A stretch of DNA of 64,000 nt from Paulownia fortunei (GCA_019321725.1 JAGSPU010000064.1:124001-188000); one strand, 5' to 3'. Shown: positions 50,801-62,046, counted from the stretch's first letter. Notes: a model not told the origin generated them from the sequence alone. A program made the numbers and translations.

Positions 50801-53800
50801 TATGTTAGATTTGAGTCCAAGTTACATCTGCGATGTGATAAATAAATAAATAAATAAAACTCTTTAAAGATGTTTATCAACATAAATACCATTGTACACA
50901 ATACACAAGATGCTTATCAAATTAAAATTAACTAGGAATGTTTAGTATGTTCTTCAAAGGTAGAAAAGAGGGCATACCAAGTGCCGACTTCTGAGAATTG
51001 TTACATGCACTATACACTAACTGCAAACTGAAAGATGAAGTGTTCTATGAACTACTGGAATCAGTAGATCCTGAAAGATTTTCAAGATTGTTTGATTTTG
51101 GCGATGTAATTTGTGTTTCTTCTGACATTTCGATGACACTACATGTTGGAATATGTGCTTGGCTTCCTTTGTTGGGCCAGTTTGTGTTCCCAATAAAATT
51201 GCAATCCCGATCCTTTTTTTGAAAAAATGTGTTTTAATTAAATGACATAATATTTGATTTCATTACTTCAATGACCTTCCTTCAACTCATTTCACCTTAA
51301 TCTTTTTAATGAAAATCCACTACCTTTTGTTTTTTGATATTCTATAAACCTCTCACTTGGGCTTTTTTCATGATAAATTTGTCACTATGTTTCTGATAAT
51401 CACATTTGTAAATTGAATGATATTTTAGTTGGCTCAGAAATATGGAATAGACCCTTGTCTTATGGAGATTATATAATCATTATGTGTCTTTTATTGTCAG
51501 TCTGCTACCAATGCTTCAGAAAGATAATGCGCAGACGGCATATATGATCTTTTTCCCCAAGTCATTAGGCTGATTCAATCCTATTGTCGATTAATTGAAA
51601 TTATATGAACAGAATATTATGATACATTTCACTCTTTCCCAAGGAGATTGCTGATGTGGTTGAAGAAATGTTGTCTGATCTTTAGTTTTGCACCATTCTT
51701 GTGTACTTCCGTTTGAATTTGCAATCAAATTATTAAATGCATGTGGAAAGTGAGGTGTAACGATCTTTGCCGCAACCCACTGAAGGAAGAAAACTTTATA
51801 CTCAAAGAGCTGATTCCTTCAATTGAAAAGTGAGGTGTAACGATCTTTGTCCTAACCGACTGAAGGATGGAAAATTATGCTCAAAGAGCTGATTCCTTCA
51901 CTTGACACTTTTCATTATTTTGGCTATAATTTTAGCAATCAACTTTTTGATGGATTAGTTTCCTTCTTTATTGCACTCCCTAAATAGTGTAATTGGAGGG
52001 CTTCAAAAAGGGCTAAACTGTATTGGAGTAACTCAAAAAGTTTATGCTGTAATGTTTTGCCATCACTATTACAATCACTATATATATCAAATAATCATTT
52101 TTGTTCTTGTTTTTCACAATCTTGCAGTTACCTTAGCTGATAGCTAGGGTTTTACTCTTTAATGCATATCCCTGATAAGAGGTGTATCTTAACCTATGCC
52201 CTTGTTTGAGGACTCTGAAAAAGAGATTGTGGTAACATAAATGTGTTTTATGAAAGTTGGAACTGTTTCTCATAACAATGCTGCTCTGGAGCTATATGTA
52301 TCTGATAAAATCTCTTCTTCCAAAAGTGTGAATGCCTTATAATTGCTTGAACTTTGCAGGCATATCCGTTTCTGGTAGACTGGAGTGTCGCTTACGGTGA
52401 TCCAATGAGACCTCTGGTTGTTGATGTCGGAAGCGGTAATTTTCACATGACTATATTTACCCACGAACAAGTTCTTGTGGCTTAGTATTAACATATACCT
52501 ATATAGCTGTTTGTGCTGTACCAATCAAGCTATTACATCTCCTTACATGAAATCCCCCAATATAGACGAGAAAAGCACAATATATATGTATATTCACGTC
52601 ATGGACAGGAAATTGTTTAATCAGGAATTCATGTCTGATTCTAAATCTGTACAGCATTTTCGAAGTTCTTATTAACACTTTCTTGGTTCCATGGAATCAT
52701 TAAAGCTGAAGGTTGTTTCCATCAAATATGGACTTTTCCCATTTGACTTGTTCTTCACACGATTCACAAATAACCCACTACTCAAACAACATATAGCTCA
52801 AAAATTCCAGAAATTCATGGTGGGCCTCTTCAGTCCAAACATTAGACTGAAATGTTTACAGCAGTCCTTTTCAGTCTGAAGCTCTTAGATTTGTCTTATG
52901 TTATATCCGCCAAAAAGATGCAAGGGATCTGTTTCAATTCTCTTTTTCTGTGCTCCTGTATGTTACACTATCCAAGTGTGGGTTCTCTATTTGATCATGC
53001 ATTCATAAAAAAGACACCAAAGAAAAAATATTAACATGTCAAGATCACATACCTGTACTTTCTTTCATTCTCGTTCTCACACTGTCTCCTGTACAGTTTA
53101 ATCGTGGATATGGTTCCAAGCAAAAATGTGTACTTGTTTGTCTTGTGAATTGTCTCTTCTTGTTCCTCCAGCAGAGAGTAAGGGAGGTTTTGATGGGGCT
53201 CCTCAATCCAAAGATACGCTAAACATGTAAAATTTTCAGATCCTCAATTGACCCTATATGAAGAAAATAGTATCATTGCTCAAAAGAGGATGTTAATCTG
53301 TTGAAACTTTCCTCTGTAAATAATTGCTCTTTGGATTTATTTATCGATTAGTCAGTCTATAAATTATTTACCGCAAATTATATGCTTGCTAAAAGTAAAG
53401 TAATATTTGGTTGGAAATGACAGGTAATGGATTGTTTCTGTTTGGAATGGCAAGGAGGAGAAAAGATATGAATTTTCTTGGGCTCGAAATAAATGCAAAG
53501 GTCTTTTATTTCTAAAAATAAATTTGTTGCTTGAATTTGGAGTTCTGAACTTAATTAATGGTTCTTTGCTCTGGCTACATTTTTCAGCTGGTGGATCGTT
53601 GTCTAGATGATAGTCGACTTGGTATCCACAATGTGTACGTAGTTTCATCCCTATACAACTGTTTGCTTGGCCGTGTAATTTTATCAAACATCTACTATTA
53701 CAACTTTTTGGCCCCTAAGAAAATGTTGATATTTATAGTTAAATGGATGCTCAGTCCTAATTTAGCATTGTGTAACTACAACATTTTCATCTCATTTCTA

Positions 53801-56800
53801 CAATAAAAAGGAAAAAAACCATTTTTATTAAAAGGAAATAGGACAAGAGCTGTCTGAAGATCAAAACCAAGATCAATTGGCAATGACTAGGAGGAAGGTA
53901 ACTCCGGCTTGTATGCATTTAGGAGGTTCTAATTTATTGATTAGACAAGTTCCAATTTCCTCTGGATTGCAACCTGTACTTGCACATGTTGATGTGAATC
54001 ACCTTTATGGTGCAATTAAGAACCAAGATTTAAAATTATGAGTTAAGCAGCAAATACTGCACATATAAGATGATACTCTCCTGTGTAACTCTTGGATATC
54101 AAAGTTTAATGCTGTATTAGTGACAAAAAATTATTTCTTTCCAATTTGTGCTACCAAAGGCTGAATGCTGAAGAATGAAGCTACCTAAGTGCTGCTACCA
54201 TTTTTCCCATGGTGCGGTGTGAGAGTGGGGGTGGAGGAGAGGAGCTGCTAATTTTATCTATTCTAATTTACCAGTTCTGGAATAGTCATTTAGCAACAAA
54301 GAAGTTTTTACATTTATGCTTATTTGGTTTATCTTGTCTGTAGGCACTTTATTACAACAAATGCAACATCAACTTTTCGGTCTATAGTTTCCAGTTACCC
54401 AGGGGAGTTGGTTCTTGTATCAATACAGGTAATAGATACTGGCAATGTAGTTACTCCTGTCACATATTGTCAAGTGAACTGCTTATTTATTTTCTCGTTC
54501 ATCAATTTGGCGCTGCTATCAAAGATGGCTACCAAAAGTTAACAAAAATTACATATTGAAGTTTATATGCTTTCATTTTGCAGTTTATACTCTTTGCAAC
54601 TAATTGAAAAGAGGATTTTTCTTACTGATGATTTTAGCTATGCACGTGTAGTAAGCATAGTCTAACCAAAATACGCATGCTCCAAATGAGATGTTCATCC
54701 TTGCAAGTTATATGGAAATACTAAATAACAAATAAATATATGTACTTTGACACATTTGGCCACATAATTACGCTGCAGCACTTGGCTCTTGCAATAACTT
54801 TGAAAAAGGAATCCAAGAATCATATTCAATGACTATGACTAATTGATCTGACTGATAAACCCTAGTCGTTCAAATGACCCAAACAAGTTGTAGTACATGG
54901 AAAATATTATCAACAGCAACAACCCACTCCCCCAAAACAGATAAGAAACAGAGACAAAAGAAGCAAACTTTTGTCACTGAAGTAGCTTTCGTGCAGCTGA
55001 AAAACCTAAAGCACCTGATTATTTTGATGTAAGCTGCAGAAAATTGAGGTCAGAAGGTGTCAACTCTCTAAGTGCTTTGCAAAAAGAAAAGGTTAAATTA
55101 TGACATTAAAACAATAATGCGTGTGGTGTGTTTAAAAAAGGTTTAGGAGGCAATGTTAACACAAACTAATCGAGCTGCACGGCTATGCATGCCAAAAACT
55201 GTACTCCATCTTGCCTGCTGCTCCTTTAAGGCTATAGGATTTTGAAGAGAGATCAGTCATTCCAAAACTTTTTGAACACTGAATGAATGCTACAGCTCTA
55301 GCAGAGACTTCTGGAAATGTTCTATGGACATATGAAAAAAACTTAGGGAAGCAGAACCAAGTAGTTTGTTAAACTGGGGAAGTCATGCTATAAATGAAGT
55401 TCTTTAATTGTTGAATGAACTACATATACAGGTATGAAACCATTAGGATTAGCCTAGGTGTGCAAGAAAAGCTTTGCACAAACTCAGTATGTCGTGTCCA
55501 AAAGAGAGAGAAAAACTACGGAGGCGTATGTGAAATTTGCACTTGTTTTCAGTTGAGGGGGGCAACTGCCATGGCTGCACCCAACTTGATACATCCCTGA
55601 ATATATGAATATTTTTTGGTAAGGATTGCCGAAGCCTTTACAGGTTGCTGATGGGATGTAACTTGTTTAGGTTGCACTTGTTGTATATCCTTGACTTACC
55701 CCTGGCGGATGATTTTTCCATTATAAGCGTTTTCCAACCCTTTGAGACAGCCTTAAGGAATTGTGATTAAAGTTCTCTTTTCAGTACTGTTTCCTTCCCA
55801 TGTGTTTTCCTGATCTACATCATTGGTAGCAGCCATATATGCTTTCTTACTTAACGGGACTCTTTCAGTGCCTTAAGGAATTGTGATTAAAGTTCTCTTT
55901 TCAGTGCTGTTTCCTTCCCATGTGTTTTCCTGATCTACATCATTGGTAGCAGCCATATATGCTTTCTTACTTAACAGGATTCTTTCTGATGTCAGTGTCC
56001 GAACCCGATTTCAACAAACCAGAATACCGGTGGAGAATGTTGCAGAGGTCATTAGTTGAAGCAATAGCTGATATGCTAATGTTTGGTGGAAAGGTACTAA
56101 ATCATTGCCCTGCCCTACACTGATATTTGCTATCTGTTTGAAGTTGAATGTCATCGTCATATTTGGTGATAATCTTAACTGATAGGATATAAATGTCTAT
56201 TTCAATCAGCAATGGGTAAGTCTGAAGATGCATCACCTAAAGTGAGGAAATACATTTTCCTTTTACCTTTTCTTATAATTACAGATTCTTATTTTTATCT
56301 TTTATCATCTTGCTTGTCGTAGTCTTCTTAATTTAATTCTAATTCTTGATGTGTTCTTTGCTTTTTAGCAATTCTGTTCCAAAATGAAAGGCCAGTTGTA
56401 TGTTTTTGAATAATCTGTGACTAATAAACCAAATAAGCTTAGTTGTCATCTGACAAGATTTCCTACACTGTTTTGTCCATTCGACTACCATTTCTAGACA
56501 TGGAAACACGGGATGTCGTAATAGTTTATAGACAAACTAAAACAAATACAGCATTCACTACTCAAGCAGTTTCTTTTGAGGCTGAATGATGTTATTGAGA
56601 TCTTGACATATGATTTGTCATCCAATGACTATGATTAACAAGAACTTGCAGCAGTAAGCTGGTAAATAGACATCTTATATTCTTCCTCTCTTGATGTGCA
56701 GGTATTTCTCCAGTCTGATATAAAAGCTGTTGCTGTGAGAATGAAAAATGAATTCATAGAATATGGTAAGGGAAAGCTTGTAGTGGTGGAACATTCAGAA

Positions 56801-56935
56801 GATGTGGGAGATAATAAATTAGGATGGCTGAAGGAAAATCCCTTTGGAGTGCCATCAGATTGGGAAAAGCATGTGTTAGATCGTGGTGACCCTATGTACA
56901 GACTTTTGCTTTCTAAAGTGGAAAGCAGAGTCTGA
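41869..56935 (+). CDS. Fusion: degenerate phosphoglycerate-kinase-like region + TrmB-type tRNA (guanine-N7) methyltransferase region
   Basis: Exons: 41869-42040, 42138-42181, 42981-43021 (uncertain), 48361-48643, 48751-49094, 49199-49484, 49672-49739, 50347-50592, 52360-52435, 53424-53500, 53588-53634, 54344-54428, 55996-56093 and 56702-56935; about 700 residues. The N-terminus is Ser/Arg/Lys-rich and could be a plastid transit peptide. Residues from exon 4 to 50592 (about 409) follow the whole PGK fold in order ([61 protein letters not shown]). The junction [14 protein letters not shown] joins in phase to a methyltransferase with the SAM motif [20 protein letters not shown] and VFLQSDI. Exon 13 (98 bases) is one base short. 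Exon 3 enters in the wrong phase. Introns hold a TRIM and a copia element. No known activity is assured, because catalytic residues are missing in both halves. Confidence 0.85.
42588..42905 (-). mobile_element. TRIM-like miniature LTR retroelement, minus orientation
   Basis: The right repeat (42780-42905) reads TG...CA on the minus strand, from TGTTAGAATTTG to CCATTTATCA. A related copy starts at 42588 with TGATAAATG and stays similar through AAAAGCTAGCTT and ACAACCCATCAATTT up to about 42694, where it breaks off. Just inside the right repeat, 42768-42779 (GCTCTGATACCA) is the exact complement of the tRNA-iMet primer-binding site TGGTATCAGAGC. Terminal repeats, a primer site and only about 85 bp of noncoding interior fit a TRIM. 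The left repeat is truncated and no target-site duplication was found. It lies in intron 2 of the fusion gene. Confidence 0.75.
43199..43416 (+). repeat. 5' LTR of the copia element
   Basis: 218 bp, starting TGTCAAATTATGAGGC and ending TTTTTTCAATA. The right end is set by the primer site that follows directly and by the target duplication after the 3' LTR. Confidence 0.93.
43417..43428 (+). other. Primer binding site, tRNA-iMet type
   Basis: TGGTATCAGAGC immediately after the LTR is the standard plant copia minus-strand primer site, complementary to the 3' end of initiator tRNA-Met. Confidence 0.95.
43571..44663 (+). pseudogene. Copia gag region (frameshifted)
   Basis: The first frame (43571 to about 44,200, about 210 residues) has the copia gag fold wording [23 protein letters not shown] and [19 protein letters not shown]. 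It then reaches a TGA at 44210, while the continuing gag sequence is in the neighbouring frame to 44663. That frame includes a CCHC zinc knuckle ([14 protein letters not shown]) at about 44,397-44,438. A one-base shift near 44,200 separates the two. Confidence 0.9.
44688..46010 (+). pseudogene. Copia protease and integrase region (several frame breaks)
   Basis: The aspartic protease motif [12 protein letters not shown] starts at 44688. A GAG-pre-integrase segment ([11 protein letters not shown]) follows at about 45,108. The integrase core shows the zinc ligands in [11 protein letters not shown], then HSDIWGP and RSDNAKDYF. Its third acidic region with [10 protein letters not shown] lies in a shifted frame after 45,540, and another shift occurs near 45,660 before [11 protein letters not shown]. 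No continuous pol frame exists. Confidence 0.9.
46541..48096 (+). pseudogene. Copia reverse transcriptase and RNase H region
   Basis: RT begins around [19 protein letters not shown] and includes [39 protein letters not shown] and the catalytic [12 protein letters not shown] at about 47,135. Frames break near 46,890, and an in-frame TAG occurs at 47428-47430 before [15 protein letters not shown]. RNase H follows, with [20 protein letters not shown] and [15 protein letters not shown], and ends at the TGA at 48094-48096. Confidence 0.92.
48095..48103 (+). other. Polypurine tract
   Basis: GAGGGGGAG directly precedes the TG of the 3' LTR. It serves as the plus-strand primer in LTR retrotransposons, and it overlaps the end of the RNase H frame. 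Confidence 0.9.
48104..48329 (+). repeat. 3' LTR of the copia element
   Basis: 226 bp. Compared with the 5' LTR it has two substitutions (near 48138 and 48259) and an 8-bp insertion around 48,230-48,238. It is followed by the target duplication ATTAC. Confidence 0.93.
51485..51690 (+). pseudogene. Decayed coding-like segment in a fusion-gene intron
   Basis: Phrases that look protein-coding appear in different frames: [14 protein letters not shown], then [17 protein letters not shown], and after about 51,640 [16 protein letters not shown] with a stop. Stops and shifts lie between them. A further open stretch at 50,998-51,110 ([19 protein letters not shown]) has the same look. All lie in the 1.77-kb intron that separates the PGK-like and methyltransferase exons. 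I cannot name the source; skipped or lost exons of this gene, or an inserted gene fragment, are possible. Confidence 0.35.
51751..51905. repeat. Imperfect tandem duplication, period 80 bp
   Basis: TGAGGTGTAACGATCTTTG starts at 51751 and 51831, and CAAAGAGCTGATTCCTTCA occurs in both copies. Small substitutions and indels lie between. It sits in the intron 50593-52359. Confidence 0.88.
55751..55990. repeat. 120-bp tandem duplication at the 3' end of intron 12 of the fusion gene
   Basis: CCTTAAGGAATTGTGATTAA starts at 55751 and 55871, and the two 120-bp copies differ at only a few bases. The end of each copy is a pyrimidine-rich stretch (ACTCTTTCAG at the first, then GATGTCAG after the second). 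The branch-point and acceptor region upstream of the exon at 55996 has therefore been doubled. Confidence 0.93.
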
Positions 56936-59900
56936 AGTAAATGAAATCCCTATGCAATCATATCTTGGAGTTTTCCTTGGTTAAAAGTTGTCTGTGAATA
57001 AATAAGCTTGTGGCGTGGTGGCTATTCATCTTTCTAAGAGGTGATCTATTTCTCCTCACCCACTATGGTTGTTTCCTGGAAAGATACTTTTGCCAGTGGA
57101 CTCTCCTAAACAAAAGGTAAGCAGTTAGCAAATTGATAAAAAGACCATCAATTTTTTGACCTAGAACATGATCGCCTATCTATACCTCTGTATTTTAGCA
57201 CTGCATAATCACATTATTGCCACTTTTCTCAATTTCACCAGTATTTTTTAGATAATAACTTTCACGTAACTCTATTCGAGTGTGACCAAGTAAATATTCA
57301 GCAGAGATAGAACCTTTTTTCATTTTGTAATAATTGGTTCTTTCAGTTGATGTTTTCTTGAATTTCATGTTTCCATATCTTTGAAATTTGTTAGTCCACT
57401 TTCTCAAGGCTCAAGTGAAAAGATTTTATTATAATGGGGAGAGAGAGAGAGAGGCACAGTTTATGACTAGTGGTTTAATGATAAGAGTCATAAACTGTCT
57501 CTGTATTGCCATTTGCTCTTAATATCTACTGATAAATGTTTGCCTAATCTTTTGTTGTTGCATGATACGTAGCATCAGTTGCATCCTCTTCTGCTGGTGA
57601 AAGTTGGCCTGCTACCTACTGAATGCATCTCATATTTTTTCCAATGCCAAAACCAGAGAAAGGGAGTGTGCAATGGAAAACTGTCTGCATTAATCTTACT
57701 TCCTTCTCAGATATTACTGGTAAAGACATACGGCATTGAGGCTAAATTTTTTTTTAACCTTTATACTGAACTATATATCTCATTCAAGGATTTCTTCGCT
57801 CTCTCAGATAGATGAAAACTTCTGTACGTGGACATTATTGTAGATTGTCATTTTGGTCTTTGCAACAGAGATGGTGGCACAGCACGCCAGAGATAATGAT
57901 AGAAGAAACGCACCTACTATCAAGGGTACCCCTAAAAGATCATGCTTGCCACTTCACATTGCCTGATACAGTGTCTTACTGGTTATTACTATTGAAAATG
58001 CATTAAAGTGAAGGGAACAATGAAAAGAAAGGGACAGAGAGAGACACACACAACAGATAAAGAAGCATATAGATCTTCCAAAATAAGGAACTGCATATTG
58101 TGGTGTTTTCAGCGATTCAGTGAATACTTTAGTAGCTTGGTGCAGAACTGGCACTCGACTTTTTGTACATGCACTATGCTCCTATTACTACATCAACATA
58201 ATGCAGTTATAAATTTTTGGAGAGCAATTATCAACTCCCTTTGTTTTATGCTTGAATAGGGATAGCAACATTGTGAAGGTTCAAATTTGTTTTGTTACTA
58301 TCTCAACTCTGGAAGTCAAATATTATAACCTCTTTACATTTCCATTTGAATTGATTAAATGTATGATGTTTACTGTATAAATTAAAAAATTATGTGATCC
58401 ACAATTAATGATGTGGAATATGAGATGAAATTTTTAAATTTTTAAATAGAGAATTATTCAAACCAAGTAAGTTAAAAAAAAAAAAAAAAAAAAAGAGCTA
58501 ATTTGATTGGTCACCTCCAGCATGCACTTCTATGATGTGTAACAACTTCATTGATATCATTTAACATAATGAGCAACGACAAATTGGCATAGGTATTCCA
58601 AAACTTGCTGTAAATTGTTTTGTTTTATCATTACACTAATTATCTGTACCAAATCGCAACTTCTTGTGCTTTTGGATTTTATAATAGCCATACATAAGAA
58701 GAAATTAAGAATGCTTGGGAGACAGAAAGAAAGGAAAAAAGTAAAGGTAAATTGGGGAAAAAAATCTTTAACTAAAACTTTCGAAGAACATTAATGTGAC
58801 ATTAATATTCTAGAATTGACCTAGCACTTATATTAAAAATAATTAATTCCTTCTTGTTGAACTAACTCAAAAATAGAAAAAAGATGCAAGGCAGCAAGAG
58901 TAAACATATCAAAATATTTCAAATATTCTCCTCAAAAGAATATGTTTTTTGCATTTTTGGCAAGTGACATGGGTTCAATGGTAGTAAATAATTGACATTT
59001 CATAGTCTACTCGGTGTTACTTCCTAGAATAATTGCTATTTATAATGAAATAGAGTACACATTGTTTATAAATGATTAATATTTTTCTGAAACCTAAATT
59101 CCTAATAAATCATCCTTTTCATTTTTAAGATCTATAATGATGGTTCATGAATATATCAGTTTTTGTGGGATTCGTTCTCTCATTTCAGAATCATTTTCAA
59201 ATCTATATTTCGAATGCTTAAGCTTTTTTTATTGCATCCATCGACATGGATTTATTATATGAAAGATTTTATGGAGGCTTAAAGAACATTAATATAGAGA
59301 ATCGATAGAAAATACGCAGCAAAGAAATACATACAACAACGAAATAAGGTAACTTGCTTATAAAAGTATAATTGATTAATCTGTACTTTGTATACAATTT
59401 CTTAGATAAAAAAATGTAATTTATTAAGATCTATCTGTAGAGTTATTTTAGTAAAAATAAGTCTAGAAACAGAATTATTTTTGTATTTTGAGAACTTTTG
59501 GCTAAATTGCTGTTGTGTTAATGTTTCATTGGTGATCAACCTATTCCTAGCTTGGTACAAACTCTAGAAATTAGAAGTACTTGAGAAAAAAACATAACAT
59601 TTGAGGACATTATGTGTTTCTAACATTTCTTGATGAAATACTATTTTATTAGACATAATCTATGACCTGCTTTTCCTCCCATAATTTATTAACTCCTTCC
59701 AAATAATATGATTAACTAAAGAATCTTGCACAAAGTTTTCTCATATGGACTTTGTGTATGTGGGCTAAAGATAGGATACTCAAAACTTTTTCTAATGCTA
59801 CTATGAGTCTTTCACTATTATGGCCATCATAGTTTGATAAAATTTGAACATGCTTTAGGATTGTATTTAATATTTTTTAATGATTTGTATGATTGTATAA

Positions 59901-62004
59901 CAATTTTATAAAGAAACATGTGCCCATTTATATTCTGCTATAGTAAGAAAAATTAAAAGCCTAATATTTGAGGAGATTATAATAAATTCTAAATAGTAAA
60001 AAGGATAATCTCTTCGTTCATTTGTATATAAATAGAGAAAGTAAGTCGAACATAAATTGTCATATTCAAATGATTTATAATACAATAAGATCATTGGAGG
60101 AGATTTGATGACATAAAAAATTCCAATGACCTTGTACTATGCGTGAAAAACTCTCATAAAATATAATTTTTACATATATGCCCATTTTTTATTTTATCAA
60201 TTTCCCTTGTTTAGTAGGCAAAATCTCCAATTTACCTTAGTGACAAATCTACACTCACCAATGGTGTTTGTAATGCATTACAGAAGATACTACATTTATA
60301 GGTTTGATTGCATGACCTTCCTTAAATAATTTTACTATAAATGTTCTGTAATTTAAATTGCTATGGTCCAAGTCCACATACCATGTAATAGATGACAATT
60401 AGGCTTCATTATTACTAAATGTAGGTTATTACTAGTTGATTTAATTTGAAAATTTTGATTAATTTTTATTTGTGAGTCATGGCAATGATCCACATAATTA
60501 TTTTTGAGCATCACTGATCCGAATAATTGTTTATAATGATTATAGCGATTCTTTAGTAGAAAGTCGAAACTACAATATTAATTATTTTTTTTTTTTTTGT
60601 AAAATAGATGTTAAAATCGATTATGTTATTTTATGATCATTTATAAATTATCTTTTAACAGAAGTCGATATTTTCGTACGTGAGCCGTACATGGAAATAG
60701 ACTATTTATAGAGGAAAATAGAAACAAAATAGATGTAGAATTCAATAATATTGATGTAACATTGTTATGCTGTGCATACATGAGTTCTTAAACCCATTGT
60801 CCAGCACACGTGTCATCCCAAATGTTTCAACTTTGAACTGCTGGTTATTAACTATCAAAGGTAAACAATCCATCGAAAAGGTGGTGTGCAACCCTGTTTT
60901 TCTCAAATTTATATAATATGACTTGCATTATTATATTACTTTAACTGGTTCAAGTAACATTTCTGGGTTGAGGCTATGTTTTCTTTTTCTTTTTTTTTTC
61001 TTTTTTTGGTCTTATCCCTTCTGTCTTCTTAACTCTTGAAAATCTTTTTGTCTTGATTTTGGTTACTGCTAAGCAATTTCTCATGATTAATTTTAGTTTT
61101 CTTCTATCTATAATATGAAAACTTTTCAATGGTTAACTTACACATTCTGACATTGAATTACACAAATTAATACATATTTTTTTTTTACAAAATTTTTAGT
61201 TTAACCCTTTTTTTTTCTTCACAAGCATCGAGTTTGCGGAGTTGCTAGTTTACATTAGAGGCGGCATGGTGATCTCCTGTTTGGGATCTTAGGGTTTTGT
61301 CTTTTTTGTTGAATATACATTTTCTTGGTTATATTGGTTTTTGAATTCAATTGGTGAGTAAAGTTTCTTTTAAGTTTTCGACTGGCTTGAATGAAGTTCC
61401 ATTTGTTTAAGATTTTTCTTTTCGTAATGTGGGATTCTGCTGCTAAAAACTTGTGTACTGGTGCTTGATTGTTTGAATTATGATGTAGGAATTCATAATG
61501 CTGTTTGCACATCTTGGTTTTACTTGGTTTTTGTTTGTGTTATTTTATTCTATTCTGAGATGTGCTCTGAGTATTTTCAATTTTTGATATGGGATTTTAT
61601 GAAAACTTTAATATTGCATCATTTGAATTATACAATTCTCCTCTCCAAGTCAATTAACAGTTCTTCTCTTCAAGTTTACGCTGTGTGAATGAGCTTCGGT
61701 TTCCCTAAATTAGCACTTAGTTCATGCTTTGATTGGTAGAATTGTAATTTATGAAGCAAGAACCAGAATGATTGCTTATTGTTGGTTTGTGGAATTGCAA
61801 ATTGTTGAATTTTTTGATTTATTGACATGGTATTTGGGCACTAATGTATGTATATATATTTTTGCATGTGGTGTGTCAAAGTAATAGATTGAGCATGTTG
61901 GCATATAATTTTAACCTTAATTTTTTTTCCATTTAGCTCTTGACTCTCTTTTTCTTGTTTCAACCAGGCATTTTTCTGGCTTGAGGTGACCGTAGTTATT
62001 ACAG
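56936..62004. other. Intergenic region with TKI1 promoter and 5' UTR at its right end
   Basis: No gene was recognised between the fusion gene and TKI1. Noted items are a (GA)n run at about 57,437-57,453 and a 12-bp perfect inverted repeat ACAGTTTATGAC/GTCATAAACTGT at 57456-57467 and 57487-57498. A poly-A tract lies at about 58,470-58,493. The last 800 bp are T-rich and probably include a 5' UTR intron of TKI1 ending at the acceptor near 61,968. Short open frames carry no recognised motif. Confidence 0.5.
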
Positions 62005-62046
62005 ATGTCGTGAAACCTTGCGGTCTAAGAATTCATGGAAGTATAG
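62005..62046 (+). promoter_or_regulatory. Two minimal upstream ORFs in the TKI1 leader
   Basis: ATGTCGTGA at 62005-62013 (two codons) and ATGGAAGTATAG at 62035-62046 (three codons) lie in the presumed leader just before the main ATG at 62073. Very short uORFs so close to the main start could lower initiation; this is inference from position. Confidence 0.45.

Noticed and set aside
57456..57498. 12-bp perfect inverted repeat considered as a terminator hairpin
   Set aside because: Plant nuclear genes do not use hairpin terminators and the site is 500 bp past the stop; kept only as a note in the spacer entry.
57195..58259. Several open frames after the fusion gene
   Set aside because: Short, no shared domain, and no splice structure that links them; treated as chance frames.
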